The notes: generated from the letters alone by a model not told the origin. A stretch of 64,000 nucleotides of DNA from CAVVDT01 sp963747005 (GCA_963747005.1 CAVVDT010000007.1:1-64000); one strand, 5' to 3'. Shown: positions 47,328 through 56,060, counted from the stretch's first letter. Translations and numbers: made by a program.

Positions 47328-47806
47328 GGGGGAGATGGTACGAGGACATGGTGCCCGGCGAACGGCTGAAGCTGGGCAGCTTCCATTTCGCGCCCGAGGA
47401 GATCGTCGCCTTTGCCGAACTCTACGATCCACAGCCGTTTCACCTCGACGAGGAGGCCGGGCGCAACAGCTATCTCGGCGGGTTCTGCGCCTCGGGCTGG
47501 CAGACGCTGGCAGCGTTCATGAAATGCTGCGCCGCCACCGACCAGGCGGGACGGGCCGCGGCGGCGGCTCAAGGCAAGGCTTTGCCGCCGCTCGGGCCGT
47601 CGCCGGGCTTCGAGGACCTCAAATGGATGCGCCCGGTCTATGCCGGGGACACCATCGCCTATGCCTCGACGGTCAAGGAAAAGCGTCCCTTGAGCTCGCG
47701 GCCGGGCTGGGGGCTGGTGTTCTTCCACAATGAAGGTGTCAACCAGAAGGGGGATATGGTCATGAGCTTTACCGGCAAGCTTCTGGTGGCGAGGAAACCG
47801 GCATGA
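47324..47806 (+). CDS. MaoC-family hot-dog dehydratase (2)
   Basis: 160 residues from the ATG overlapping the previous stop. Y-D-P-Q-P-F-H-L-D-E and G-G-F-C-A-S-G-W repeat the motifs of its neighbour, so the pair arose by duplication. Overlaps the SDR by 4 bases. Likely co-translated and co-assembled. Confidence 0.87.
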   Translation: MRGRWYEDMVPGERLKLGSFHFAPEEIVAFAELYDPQPFHLDEEAGRNSYLGGFCASGWQTLAAFMKCCAATDQAGRAAAAAQGKALPPLGPSPGFEDLKWMRPVYAGDTIAYASTVKEKRPLSSRPGWGLVFFHNEGVNQKGDMVMSFTGKLLVARKPA

Positions 47807-48549
47807 GCGCGGCAAAGATCGCCCTGGTGACGGGTGCAGGCTCAGGCGTCGGGCGGGCGGCGGCCGTGGCGCTGGCCGGCGCGGGCTTTGAGGTGGCGCT
47901 GACCGGGCGTCGGGAAGTGCCGCTTGAAGAGACGAAGGCCCTGTGCGCGGGGCGCGGCACCGTCATGGCCTCCGACGTTAGCGATCCCAAGGCCGTGGCC
48001 GCCCTGTTCGCAGCCATCGAAAGGCAGTTCGGGCGGCTCGATGCGGTGTTCAACAATGCCGGCACCGGTTCAAAGGCCACCAATTTTGGCGATCTCGATT
48101 TCGACACATGGCGGAAAGTGCTGGCGGTCAATCTCGACGGCGCTTTTCTCATCGCGCAAGCTGCCTTCGCGCTGATGAAGCGGCAGGACCCGCAGGGCGG
48201 CCGGATCATCAACAACGGCTCGATCTCGGCCTATGTGCCGCGCCCCGGCTCGGCGCCCTATACGGCTTCAAAACACGCCATCACCGGCCTGACGCGCTCC
48301 ATCGCGCTCGACGGGCGCGCCTTCAACATCGCCTGCGGGCAGATCGACATCGGCAATGCCGCAACGCCGATGACGGCGCGCATGGCCGACGGGGTGCCGC
48401 AGGCCGACGGCTCGATGAAGCCGGAACCGACCATGGATGCCGCTCACGTGGGCGATGCCGTCGCCCACATGGCAAGCCTGCCGCTCACCGCCAACATCCA
48501 GTTCATGACCATCATGGCAACGAAGATGCCGTTCATCGGACGGGGGTAG
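47803..48549 (+). CDS. Short-chain dehydrogenase/reductase
   Basis: 248 residues, classical SDR: T-G-A-G-S-G-V-G cofactor motif, N-N-A-G, and catalytic Y-T-A-S-K. N-terminus suggests NAD or NADP either way. Third gene of the MaoC-MaoC-SDR operon, so it may reduce or oxidise the hydratase product (3-hydroxyacyl/3-oxoacyl pair). Confidence 0.9.
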   Translation: MSAAKIALVTGAGSGVGRAAAVALAGAGFEVALTGRREVPLEETKALCAGRGTVMASDVSDPKAVAALFAAIERQFGRLDAVFNNAGTGSKATNFGDLDFDTWRKVLAVNLDGAFLIAQAAFALMKRQDPQGGRIINNGSISAYVPRPGSAPYTASKHAITGLTRSIALDGRAFNIACGQIDIGNAATPMTARMADGVPQADGSMKPEPTMDAAHVGDAVAHMASLPLTANIQFMTIMATKMPFIGRG

Positions 48550-48561
48550 GGCGCCTCAGAC

Positions 48562-49209
48562 CTACTTGCCGTAGGACCTGAACTTTTCGATGACACGGTC
48601 CATCTCGACGTCGTCGAGGATGTGGGGACGGCCAAGGGCGAGGACGTCGATATATTGGCGGGCGAGGGTTTCCACCTCGGCGGCCAGTTCCAGCGCCTTT
48701 GCGAGGCTTGCCGACCAGGCGATCTGGCCGTGGTTGGCCAAGAGGCAGGCGCGGTGGCCCTCAAGCGCCCTGACGGCGGCAGCGGCCAGTTCGTCGGTGC
48801 CGAAGGTGGCGTAGTCGGCGAGCGGAATCCTTTTGCCACCGGCGACAGCCACCATGTAGTGGAAGGCGGGTATTTCACGGCGGGCGCAGGCAAGCGCCGT
48901 CGCTGCCATGGAATGACAGTGGACGATGGCCTGGGCGGCGGGAAAGGCCCGGTAGATGGCGAGATGGAAAGGCGCCTCGGAAGACGGCTTCAGTTCGCCG
49001 GGGACGACCTTGCCGTCCATCCCCACCCTGACGATCTCGCGAGCGCCGATCTTGTCGTAAGGCACCCCGGAAGGCGTCACCAGCATGGCGTCCTTGTAGC
49101 GGGCCGACACATTGCCGGAGCGCTGTGGCGACAGGCCCTTCAACGACATGGCAAGGGCGGTCGCGGCCACTTCCTTCCTCAGACGATGTTCAGCCTTCTT
49201 GCCCAACAC
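48562..49209 (-). CDS. Class II aldolase (Ald2-like, 5-deoxyribulose-1-phosphate / methylthioribulose-1-phosphate aldolase)
   Basis: 215 residues. AraD/fuculose-aldolase fold: G-N-V-S-A-R-Y, T-P-S-G-V-P-Y, E-A-P-F-H, and metal ligands in H-C-H-S. Starts inside the end of mtnA (20-base overlap). Placed directly after mtnA it fits the DHAP shunt: the 1-phosphate is split into DHAP plus methylthioacetaldehyde or acetaldehyde. Other class II aldolase functions (fuculose) are possible without this context. Confidence 0.85.
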   Translation of the reverse strand: MLGKKAEHRLRKEVAATALAMSLKGLSPQRSGNVSARYKDAMLVTPSGVPYDKIGAREIVRVGMDGKVVPGELKPSSEAPFHLAIYRAFPAAQAIVHCHSMAATALACARREIPAFHYMVAVAGGKRIPLADYATFGTDELAAAAVRALEGHRACLLANHGQIAWSASLAKALELAAEVETLARQYIDVLALGRPHILDDVEMDRVIEKFRSYGK

Positions 49210-50296
49210 GATGCTCCGGATAGAGAGACAGCAGGCCCTCGCGGCTTGCCGTGCAGACGCCGCGCTCGGTAATCAGCCCGGTGACGAGGCGGGCGGGGGT
49301 GACATCGAAGGCGGGATTGGCGGCGGGCGAGCCAGGTGAGGCGATTTCCACCTCGACGATCTCGCCCGAGGGGCTGAGCCCCCTGATGTGGGTGACCTCG
49401 CGGGGCGAACGCTCCTCGATGGGGATTTCGGCAACTCCGTCGTGGACGCTCCAGTCGATGGTCGAATGGGGGAGCGCCACATAGAAAGGCACGCCGTTGT
49501 CCTTCGCCGCCAGGGCCTTCAGATAAGTGCCGATCTTGTTGGCGACATCGCCGCTGGCGGCGGTGCGGTCGGTGCCGACGATCGCCATGTCGATTTTACC
49601 GTGCTGCATCAGGTGGCCGCCGGCATTGTCGGCGATCACCGTGTGGGGCACGCCATGACTACCCAGTTCCCAGGCGGTCAGTGCGGCGCCCTGGTTGCGC
49701 GGGCGGGTCTCGTCGGCAAAGACATGCACCGGCAGCCCCTTGTCGTGGGCCCTGTAGATGGGGGCCAGCGCGGTCCCCCAGTCGACGGTGGCGAGCCAGC
49801 CGGCGTTGCAGTGGGTGAGGATGTTGACGGTTGTGCCGGGCCTTTCGCGGGCGATCTTTTCGATGATCGCAAGGCCGTTTTCGCCGATGGCGCGATTGGT
49901 GGCAACGTCGGCGTCGCAGATTTCGGCGGCGCGGGCATAGGCGGCGGCCAGGCGCTCGCCGCGCGGGCGGTTGCGGATGGCGGCCAGCATCTCATCGAGC
50001 GCCCACATCAGGTTGATGGCGGTGGGGCGGGTGCGGCGCAGGCGTTGATCGGCAGCTTCAAGTGCGGCATCCGAAGTGTCATCGCGCAAGGCAAGACAGA
50101 TGCCGTAGGCGGCGGTGGCGCCGATCAGCGGGGCGCCGCGCACCTGCATGACCTCGATGGCGCGGGCGGCGCCTTCGAGGGTTTCGAGCCGGGCGATCTC
50201 GAAGCGGTGGGGCAACCGCGTCTGGTCGATGATCGATACCGACCAGGCATCGTCATTGAGCCAGATGGAGCGGTAATGGGTGCCGGCGACCTTCAT
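49190..50296 (-). CDS. mtnA: Methylthioribose-1-phosphate isomerase
   Basis: 368 residues. R-G-A-P-L-I-G, catalytic Cys in H-C-N-A-G, Asp in I-V-G-T-D-R-T-A-A-S-G-D-V-A-N-K, all as in MtnA. Isomerises 5-methylthioribose-1-phosphate (and 5-deoxyribose-1-phosphate) to the ribulose form. No mtnB/C/D or mtnK nearby; the overlapping aldolase points to the shunt rather than full methionine salvage. Confidence 0.95.
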   Translation of the reverse strand: MKVAGTHYRSIWLNDDAWSVSIIDQTRLPHRFEIARLETLEGAARAIEVMQVRGAPLIGATAAYGICLALRDDTSDAALEAADQRLRRTRPTAINLMWALDEMLAAIRNRPRGERLAAAYARAAEICDADVATNRAIGENGLAIIEKIARERPGTTVNILTHCNAGWLATVDWGTALAPIYRAHDKGLPVHVFADETRPRNQGAALTAWELGSHGVPHTVIADNAGGHLMQHGKIDMAIVGTDRTAASGDVANKIGTYLKALAAKDNGVPFYVALPHSTIDWSVHDGVAEIPIEERSPREVTHIRGLSPSGEIVEVEIASPGSPAANPAFDVTPARLVTGLITERGVCTASREGLLSLYPEHRVGQEG

Positions 50297-50460
50297 GACC
50301 GCCGACTTAGCACGTATGGGAACGTCCGGTCACCTCCAGATGACCGTCATCCGCCTGACCAGGGTCTGTCGGACTTGCATTGGATTTTTCAGGGTTTGGA
50401 CTCTATGGCAGCCGGATTCGCAAAACGGCAACGTCGGCGCGCGGCGGATTGGCGATCCGC

Positions 50461-50475
50461 TTTGCATTCTGCAAA
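50461..50475. promoter_or_regulatory. LuxO-box-like enhancer site
   Basis: Perfect palindrome TTTGCA-TTC-TGCAAA (50461-50475), containing TTGCA-N3-TGCAA, the form reported for Vibrio LuxO sites (TTGCA-W3-TGCAA). It lies about 110 bases before the start site expected for the sigma-54 promoter at 50562. A half site TTGCA occurs at 50375. Confidence 0.6.
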
Positions 50476-50561
50476 TGGCGCCGTCGGCCGATTCCGCCGC
50501 ATCTGCATTAACTTCAAGAAAAACATCGATTATTTTCCGCTCGACGGCGGCAATGCGTGGT

Positions 50562-50577
50562 TGGCACGGCGATTGCT
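50562..50577 (+). promoter_or_regulatory. Sigma-54 promoter of the cupin gene
   Basis: TGGCACGGCGATTGCT matches the -24/-12 consensus (TGGCAC-N5-TTGC-A/T) at every key base, GG at 50563-50564 and GC at 50575-50576. The start site would be near 50588, 84 bases before the cupin ATG. A stem GCCGCC/GGCGGC (50614-50631) lies in the leader. Confidence 0.85.
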
Positions 50578-50671
50578 CGGTGCTGACGCTGGATACCCTT
50601 AGAAGGCCTCGCAGCCGCCATTCAAGGCGGCGCGGGAGCGCCTTGCCAAGGTAAAACCGGGAGACGAAGAG

Positions 50672-51100
50672 ATGACCAGCGCCGTACCACAGATTCCGCA
50701 GTCCAGTCGCGTTCACCAGATCAACGCCCTGGTGCCTGACCATCGCGAGGCCCGCTCCAGCAACCTCGTGCAGCAGTCGTGGGGGCGCTGCGAGACGATG
50801 ACGGGCAGCAAAGGCTATCAGGTCAGGCGCCTCGTGGTGGCGGCGGGTGAGAAGCTGCCGCTGCACTATCACCTGCATCGCTCCGAGCACTGGACGGTGG
50901 TCGAAGGCGAAGCGCACGTGACCATCGGCGACGACATCATGGTGCTGCAGTGCGATGAAAGCATCTATGTGCCGCTGGGCAGCGTGCATCGCCTCGACAA
51001 CCGCAGCGATGGCGATGTGGTGCTCATCGAGGTGCAGTGCGGCGATTATCTCGGCGAGGACGACATCGTGCGTGTCGAGGACGATTGCGGCAGCGCCTGA
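50672..51100 (+). CDS. Cupin protein, ManC C-terminal/mannose-6-phosphate isomerase type
   Basis: 142 residues; GGGAGACGAAGAG precedes the ATG. Type II mannose-6-phosphate isomerase cupin: W-G-R-C-E...G-Y-Q-V-R-R-L-V, metal ligands H-Y-H-L-H-R-S-E-H-W, G-E-A-H-V and S-V-H-R-L-D-N. Stands alone, without the usual mannose-1-phosphate guanylyltransferase half. Could be a sugar-phosphate isomerase for surface polysaccharide or a sensor. Driven by a sigma-54 promoter, with a sigma-54 activator gene convergent to it. Confidence 0.88.
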   Translation: MTSAVPQIPQSSRVHQINALVPDHREARSSNLVQQSWGRCETMTGSKGYQVRRLVVAAGEKLPLHYHLHRSEHWTVVEGEAHVTIGDDIMVLQCDESIYVPLGSVHRLDNRSDGDVVLIEVQCGDYLGEDDIVRVEDDCGSA

Positions 51101-51115
51101 GACGCTCGCCAGGCA

Positions 51116-52513
51116 TCACCAGCTTTCACGCTTTCTGTAGATGGTCGAGGGGCTGACGCCCAGGAGCCTGGCGGCGCGGGGCACCGAGCCGCCGCAGGCC
51201 GCAATGGTCGTCTCTATGGCCTGACGCTCGATGTCGCGCAGCTCGCGGCCGATGAGACTGGTCTCGCCTCTGGCGGCGCGGGTGCGCAGGCCTGCCACAT
51301 CGAGTTCGGGCTCGCTATCATCGCCGGTCGAACGGGCATCGGGTGAAGTGCCGGCAATGCGCAGCATCGAGGCTTCGACCACCTCGCCCTCGTTGAGCAC
51401 TACCGCCTCGCGGATCGTGTTTTGCAGTTCGCGCACGTTTCCCGGCCAGCCATGGGCGAGGAGGGCGCGTTCGGCGGCGGGGGAAAAGCGGCGGAAGGAC
51501 TTTGCCTCCTCACGCGCAAACTGGGTGAGAAAGTGCCGCGACAGCCTGAGGACGTCGTCACCGCGCTCGCTCAGCGTCGGCAGGTGGATCGGCACCACAT
51601 GCAGGCGGTAGAACAGGTCTTCGCGAAAGCGCCCCTGACGCACCTCCTCGATCGGCGAGCGGTTGGTGGCGCACAGGACGCGGATATCGACCTTCTCGGT
51701 CGATGTCGAACCGACGCGCTGGATGAGGCCGGTCTGCAGGAACCGCAGGAGCCTGGTTTGCAGCCCGAGGTCGAGCTCGCAGATCTCGTCGAGGAAGAAG
51801 GTGCCTCCATGGGCAAGGCGGGCCGCCCCGTCGCGGTCAGAGATGGCGCCGGTGAAGGAGCCCTTCAGATGGCCGAATATCTCCGATTCCATCAGGTCCT
51901 TCGGGATGGCGCCGCAATTGATGGCAACGAACGGGCCGGCGGCACGCGGGCTGGAACGGTGGATCGCCTCGGCGCACAGCTCCTTGCCGGTGCCGCTGTC
52001 GCCGGTGATGAAGATGGAGGCCTTCGACTGGGCCACCGAGCGGATCTTGCGATAGACCGCCTGCATGGCCTCGCTGTCGCCGATGAAGCCGCAGAACGAT
52101 CCGGCCTGGGGCCGCTCGCGGCTGGTGGCGACGCTCTGGCGCAGGCGATTGCGGTCAAGCGCATTGTCGATGGTGGTCAACAGCCGGTCGCGGGTGATCG
52201 GCTTGACCAGATAGTCATAGGCGCCTTCGCGTACCGCCTGAACGGCCTTGGCGATGGAGGCATTGGCGGTGATGACGATGATCTCGGCGGGCTTGGCGGC
52301 AGCGCGCCAGGCGCGCAGCAGTTCCAGGCCGTCAAGGTCGGGCAGCCCGAGATCGAGCAGGATGAGCGGGTAATCCGTGCGATCGGCGAGGCCGAGGCCG
52401 GTGCGTCCGGTATCGGCATGATCGACCTCAAAGCCACGCACCTCGAGCTGGGCGCGATAGATGGCGGCCAGCGACGGGCTGTCCTCGACCAGCAACAGGC
52501 GCACGTTAGCCAC
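51116..52513 (-). CDS. LuxO-like sigma-54-dependent response regulator
   Basis: 465 residues. Receiver (about 1-120) with phosphoacceptor Asp in L-I-L-L-D-L-G-L-P-D-L-D-G; AAA+ domain with Walker A G-D-S-G-T-G-K-E, sigma-54 contact loop G-S-F-T-G-A (a GAFTGA variant), F-F-L-D-E-I-C-E-L-D-L-G-L-Q-T; Fis-type HTH at the C-terminus (A-A-R-L-L-G-V-S-P-S-T-I-Y-R-K). The I-C-E-L-D-L-x-L-Q-T segment and C-A-T-N-R are very like Vibrio LuxO. Overlaps the receiver-Hpt gene by 8 bases. Confidence 0.92.
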   Translation of the reverse strand: MANVRLLLVEDSPSLAAIYRAQLEVRGFEVDHADTGRTGLGLADRTDYPLILLDLGLPDLDGLELLRAWRAAAKPAEIIVITANASIAKAVQAVREGAYDYLVKPITRDRLLTTIDNALDRNRLRQSVATSRERPQAGSFCGFIGDSEAMQAVYRKIRSVAQSKASIFITGDSGTGKELCAEAIHRSSPRAAGPFVAINCGAIPKDLMESEIFGHLKGSFTGAISDRDGAARLAHGGTFFLDEICELDLGLQTRLLRFLQTGLIQRVGSTSTEKVDIRVLCATNRSPIEEVRQGRFREDLFYRLHVVPIHLPTLSERGDDVLRLSRHFLTQFAREEAKSFRRFSPAAERALLAHGWPGNVRELQNTIREAVVLNEGEVVEASMLRIAGTSPDARSTGDDSEPELDVAGLRTRAARGETSLIGRELRDIERQAIETTIAACGGSVPRAARLLGVSPSTIYRKRESW

Positions 52514-53381
52514 TGCGCTTGGCCTTTAGCGGCTGGACGGCGCGACGCGGCGATTTGAGGGCGGCAATGACATCGGCGGCGGCACGGGCAATGGTGGCGC
52601 TGCGGTCGGCGAGGTCGGTGGGCCGTTCGGCGACACAGTCGGCCTCCAGCCCGGCGGCCGTCTCGGCCAGATGCACGGCGGCGAAATTGGCGGCTGTGCC
52701 GCGGATCTTGTGGGCGAGGTAGTTGATTTCGCTGTGCGTGCCGGTAGGCACAGCGGCGCACAGCTCGCCAGCCAGGCGGGTAAGCTCGTCGGCCGCCATG
52801 ATCTGCAAGGCGCGCTGGTGGGACGGCCTCAGTCCGTGCAGGATCTCTCCGAGCCTGGTGCGGTCGAGGGGTTCGGGCGGCGTGTCGTCGATGTTCGTGG
52901 CGGCGGGCGAAGGGGTGTCTGCATCCGTGCGGTCGATGTTGATGATGGGGCCGAGGACGCGATGCAGGTCGGCCCGCCGGGCCGGCTTGACGATGGCTGC
53001 ATTGAAGGCGGCGGCGAGGATCGGCCGGCTGGAAATATCGGCAAGGAGCGCGGACAGGGCAATGATCGGGGTCTGGGCGGCCCTTCCCTCGAGCTGACGG
53101 ATTTCAAGGGCGGCCGACAGGCCGTCGAGTACCGGCATCTCGAGATCCATGAGGATGGCGTCATAGATGTTGTCGCGGGCGCGGGCCAGCGCCTCGTTCC
53201 CGTCCTCGACGGCATCGACGCTGCAGCCCATTTTCTCGAGCAACGTCGACATGAGCGCACGGGCGGTTTCGGAATCCTCAGCCAGCAGCAGGCGCGGTCG
53301 CTCGCCGCCATCGCACACAAGCCTGTCTGCCTCGACGCAGGGACGGGTGCTCTTGCTGCGGCGACCCACGACTGAACTCAT
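52506..53381 (-). CDS. Receiver-Hpt phosphorelay protein (LuxU-like Hpt domain)
   Basis: 291 residues from the ATG at 53381. Receiver (about 30-145): L-L-L-A-E-D-S-E-T-A-R, phospho-Asp in A-I-L-M-D-L-E-M-P-V-L-D-G, Lys in V-K-P-A-R-R. C-terminal Hpt domain (about 185-280) with H in Y-L-A-H-K-I-R-G-T-A-A-N-F. Probably passes phosphoryl groups to the overlapping LuxO-like regulator. The histidine kinase that starts the relay is not in the window. Confidence 0.88.
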   Translation of the reverse strand: MSSVVGRRSKSTRPCVEADRLVCDGGERPRLLLAEDSETARALMSTLLEKMGCSVDAVEDGNEALARARDNIYDAILMDLEMPVLDGLSAALEIRQLEGRAAQTPIIALSALLADISSRPILAAAFNAAIVKPARRADLHRVLGPIINIDRTDADTPSPAATNIDDTPPEPLDRTRLGEILHGLRPSHQRALQIMAADELTRLAGELCAAVPTGTHSEINYLAHKIRGTAANFAAVHLAETAAGLEADCVAERPTDLADRSATIARAAADVIAALKSPRRAVQPLKAKRSG

Positions 53382-53510
53382 GCTGCTTACCCACTCAAGC
53401 TGCCACACGATGCTGCGGCGCCATTGTCCCCGATGTCACAAACACTAGAGACGATGGGTAAAGATTTGTTTATGGCACTGACATATCGCAGCGCGGCGCC
53501 GGCGCCCGGA

Positions 53511-56060
53511 TCACAGGACGATGTCGGTGCGGTTGGTGCGAACGTAGACAACCTTCCTGGGCGGTGGCGGGGCGTCGGCCTCGCCTGAGTGCTTCCAGAC
53601 GGCATAGGCCCCGTGCGGGACGTTGGGAAACAGGAAGATGCCGCGCCTGTCGCTGGCCGCAAGACGCACCGCATGTGGGTCATCGACCGGCGCCATGGCG
53701 ATCACGCTGGACATCTCACCCGGCATGGCGGTGCCCATGACGCAGTAGCCGTTCTTGTCCGAGGCGACTGCGGCGCGTGGCCGCGACAAGGCAAGGGCGG
53801 CGAGATGCAACCTGGCGCCCGCGGGGCCTGCAAGTGCGATCTCGATGGCCGTTACGGTGCTGTTGGGAGGCTGGTCCGGTGATAGAGCATCGTCGCGCCA
53901 AGTCAGTGTGCCCAGGGCGATGGCGATGCCTGTCCACTGTCCCGAAGCCAGCAGGCCGGCAGAAAGGACGCTGTCGGCCGACGATGCCGGCATGGCATGG
54001 CGCAGTTCCTCCTGCCCGATGAACAGCGAGACGCCGTTTGCCGTCTCGATGCGCATGGCCATCCGAACCCCGGCGTCTGCCCGGGCAAGGAAGCTGATGA
54101 CCTGGGGCGCGATGGCGCCGCAGTCGTCGACCGCAAAGGCGAGGCGGGCCGGCGCGTCGGGTGTGCGGGGGCTGAGAAGGACGATCTCCCGCGCCTGCCC
54201 GATGTCCGGTTCTGCACCGGCGACGGGCACGATGCGGGTCTCGATGTGGCCATCGAGACGCGGCCCTGCTGTCCGGTAGGGATCATCGATCTCATCGATG
54301 AAGGCATCCACCGCTGCTTCGAGAATGGTCACCGACTGCCGGCCCGTGGCATCGGCCGGGTTTCGTCCCAGCCGGTGAACGGGCCTACCGTTGAATGTGA
54401 CGCGGGCGGTTTCGGCATCCTCGACATAGAAGGTGACGCCGTAGAGTTGCGCGACACTTCGCGGCTGGCGCTGCGAGGTGTGGGGATCGACCCAGTCGGA
54501 AATGGCGATGGTGTCGCCGTCGCGCCGGGTGTGATCGGGCAGATGCAACAGGGCATAGACATACTGGTAGACGCACGATGCCGTCAGGAACCAGTTCCTC
54601 GCCGCGCCGGACGCCAGACCGGGCATACCGAAATGCGAGCGCATAGCCCGTTGCAAGGCGGTGCCTGAGAAATAGGCCTCGCGTTGAAGGCTTGCGGCCT
54701 CCAGGGTCTTGTCCACATGTATGCCCAGATGGGTATAGAGCGGCGCGGCGTGCCAGGTTGCGTCATCCAGGCTGTCCATGGCGGCGGTGAGTTTTGCCTC
54801 AAAGACGTCGGCGATCGATTTGCCGGGCTGACCGCCGACGGGCGTTCCGTTGGTGTAGGTGTTGACCCGCGCGGCCATGTAGACCGGTGAACCATCCTGA
54901 TAGATGGCGGGAAAGACCAGATCGAACAGTTCCAGGCTTTGTGCCCGCAAGCACACAAATCCGCATGGGATCACGAAGCTGACGCCGAGTGCGTCGGTCA
55001 CCTCCGGTACGGCCCGCGTGACCGAGGCGGGATGATCGGCATCGGTTTCCAGCAACACGGCGCCCGAAGGATCACGGATTTGCCCGACCAGCGAAACCGC
55101 GATCTCGCCGGCATCGAGATTTCGCAAGGCATCTGCCTGGCGCTGGTTGAGACGCGCCTTGTGGGTGCCTGTCGAGATATGGAAGCCGGAATGACCGGTC
55201 AACAACGCGGACCCGATGCCATAGGTTTCGATGCAGTCGCCGACCCGCATTGCCAACTGCTCGGAACTGACATGCACCATGAAGCAATGACCGAAATGCG
55301 CGACTTGTCGCCCTTGCGTCGTCACCGATATGCTGACGATGTCGTTATATAGAATGCTTTCCTGTCGGGTATTGAATTGCGTGATCAAAATCGGTTTATT
55401 ATCTTCTATCAATCCTGAATAGAATATATAATTATTTTGGAATTTTATTTTTATTTCTCCACATACGATAGCTTTATTATTTATATTAAAAACTATGGAT
55501 GAAAAGAAATCCATCAAGTTATAAAGAAACGGTACGTCCGGTAATTGCTTTGGAACTTTGTAGATAATCACATTATCGTAAATCTCTGGATTCAATTGTT
55601 GTGCCTTGGGGCCCATAATGCAGAAGGAATGAAAATGATCGAGGCGCCCACGATGGAATTCCCGGACTGTCTCATTCGTCGACAGCACGAGATCGTAGGT
55701 CACCATGTCACAGCCCGGGAGAGGGGCCTGCCATTCCCCCGGACAGACATTGAAATCGGGACCGAAGACGGCAATCCCCGATGATTTGCAGAAGTTCGCA
55801 CGGCCCCGCAACAACTGAAAAAGCCAGAACGAGTTGCCGAAATCCAGGCCGTGACGTAGCGATATCTGGTGATGATAGGCGAGGAACTTCTCCCGGGTGG
55901 CGGCATCTATGTCGTTCACGATGGAGAGAATGTTTGTGTAGGGATAGGCAACGGGGCGAATGCCGGCCTCGTGCAGACGGTTCAGGTGGTGCTTCTTGGT
56001 CTCGGGGCGCGGTCGCCCGGCGCTGTCCAGGGGCTTGTCGACAAGTTTGAAGTCAAGCAT
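53511..56060 (-). CDS. Large unknown protein, possibly carbohydrate-active
   Basis: 849 residues in one uninterrupted frame. N-terminal region (about 30-150): L-S-I-V-N-D-I-D, H-G-L-D-F-G-N-S-F-W-L-F and F-H-R-G-R-L-D-H-F-H-S-F, which look like acidic/His metal sites of deacetylase- or glycosidase-like domains, by impression only. Middle and C-terminal parts are beta-rich; residues 760-849 read like a carbohydrate-binding or carboxypeptidase-like regulatory domain. Codons for about residues 152-227 are strikingly AT-rich. Same strand as, and 129 bases before, the receiver-Hpt gene. No signal peptide. Confidence 0.75.
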   Translation of the reverse strand: MLDFKLVDKPLDSAGRPRPETKKHHLNRLHEAGIRPVAYPYTNILSIVNDIDAATREKFLAYHHQISLRHGLDFGNSFWLFQLLRGRANFCKSSGIAVFGPDFNVCPGEWQAPLPGCDMVTYDLVLSTNETVREFHRGRLDHFHSFCIMGPKAQQLNPEIYDNVIIYKVPKQLPDVPFLYNLMDFFSSIVFNINNKAIVCGEIKIKFQNNYIFYSGLIEDNKPILITQFNTRQESILYNDIVSISVTTQGRQVAHFGHCFMVHVSSEQLAMRVGDCIETYGIGSALLTGHSGFHISTGTHKARLNQRQADALRNLDAGEIAVSLVGQIRDPSGAVLLETDADHPASVTRAVPEVTDALGVSFVIPCGFVCLRAQSLELFDLVFPAIYQDGSPVYMAARVNTYTNGTPVGGQPGKSIADVFEAKLTAAMDSLDDATWHAAPLYTHLGIHVDKTLEAASLQREAYFSGTALQRAMRSHFGMPGLASGAARNWFLTASCVYQYVYALLHLPDHTRRDGDTIAISDWVDPHTSQRQPRSVAQLYGVTFYVEDAETARVTFNGRPVHRLGRNPADATGRQSVTILEAAVDAFIDEIDDPYRTAGPRLDGHIETRIVPVAGAEPDIGQAREIVLLSPRTPDAPARLAFAVDDCGAIAPQVISFLARADAGVRMAMRIETANGVSLFIGQEELRHAMPASSADSVLSAGLLASGQWTGIAIALGTLTWRDDALSPDQPPNSTVTAIEIALAGPAGARLHLAALALSRPRAAVASDKNGYCVMGTAMPGEMSSVIAMAPVDDPHAVRLAASDRRGIFLFPNVPHGAYAVWKHSGEADAPPPPRKVVYVRTNRTDIVL

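Noticed and set aside
45399..47432. 677-codon minus-strand frame opposite pth, ychF and MaoC genes
   Set aside because: Antisense shadow; it crosses several genuine, well-recognised genes on the other strand and has no domain.
50588..50671. Qrr-like small RNA from the sigma-54 promoter
   Set aside because: The leader has a short GCCGCC/GGCGGC stem but no terminator with T-run before the cupin start, so an mRNA leader is more likely than a separate sRNA.
50330..50989. 219-codon minus-strand frame over the cupin promoter
   Set aside because: Shadow of the cupin gene extending over its promoter; no domain.
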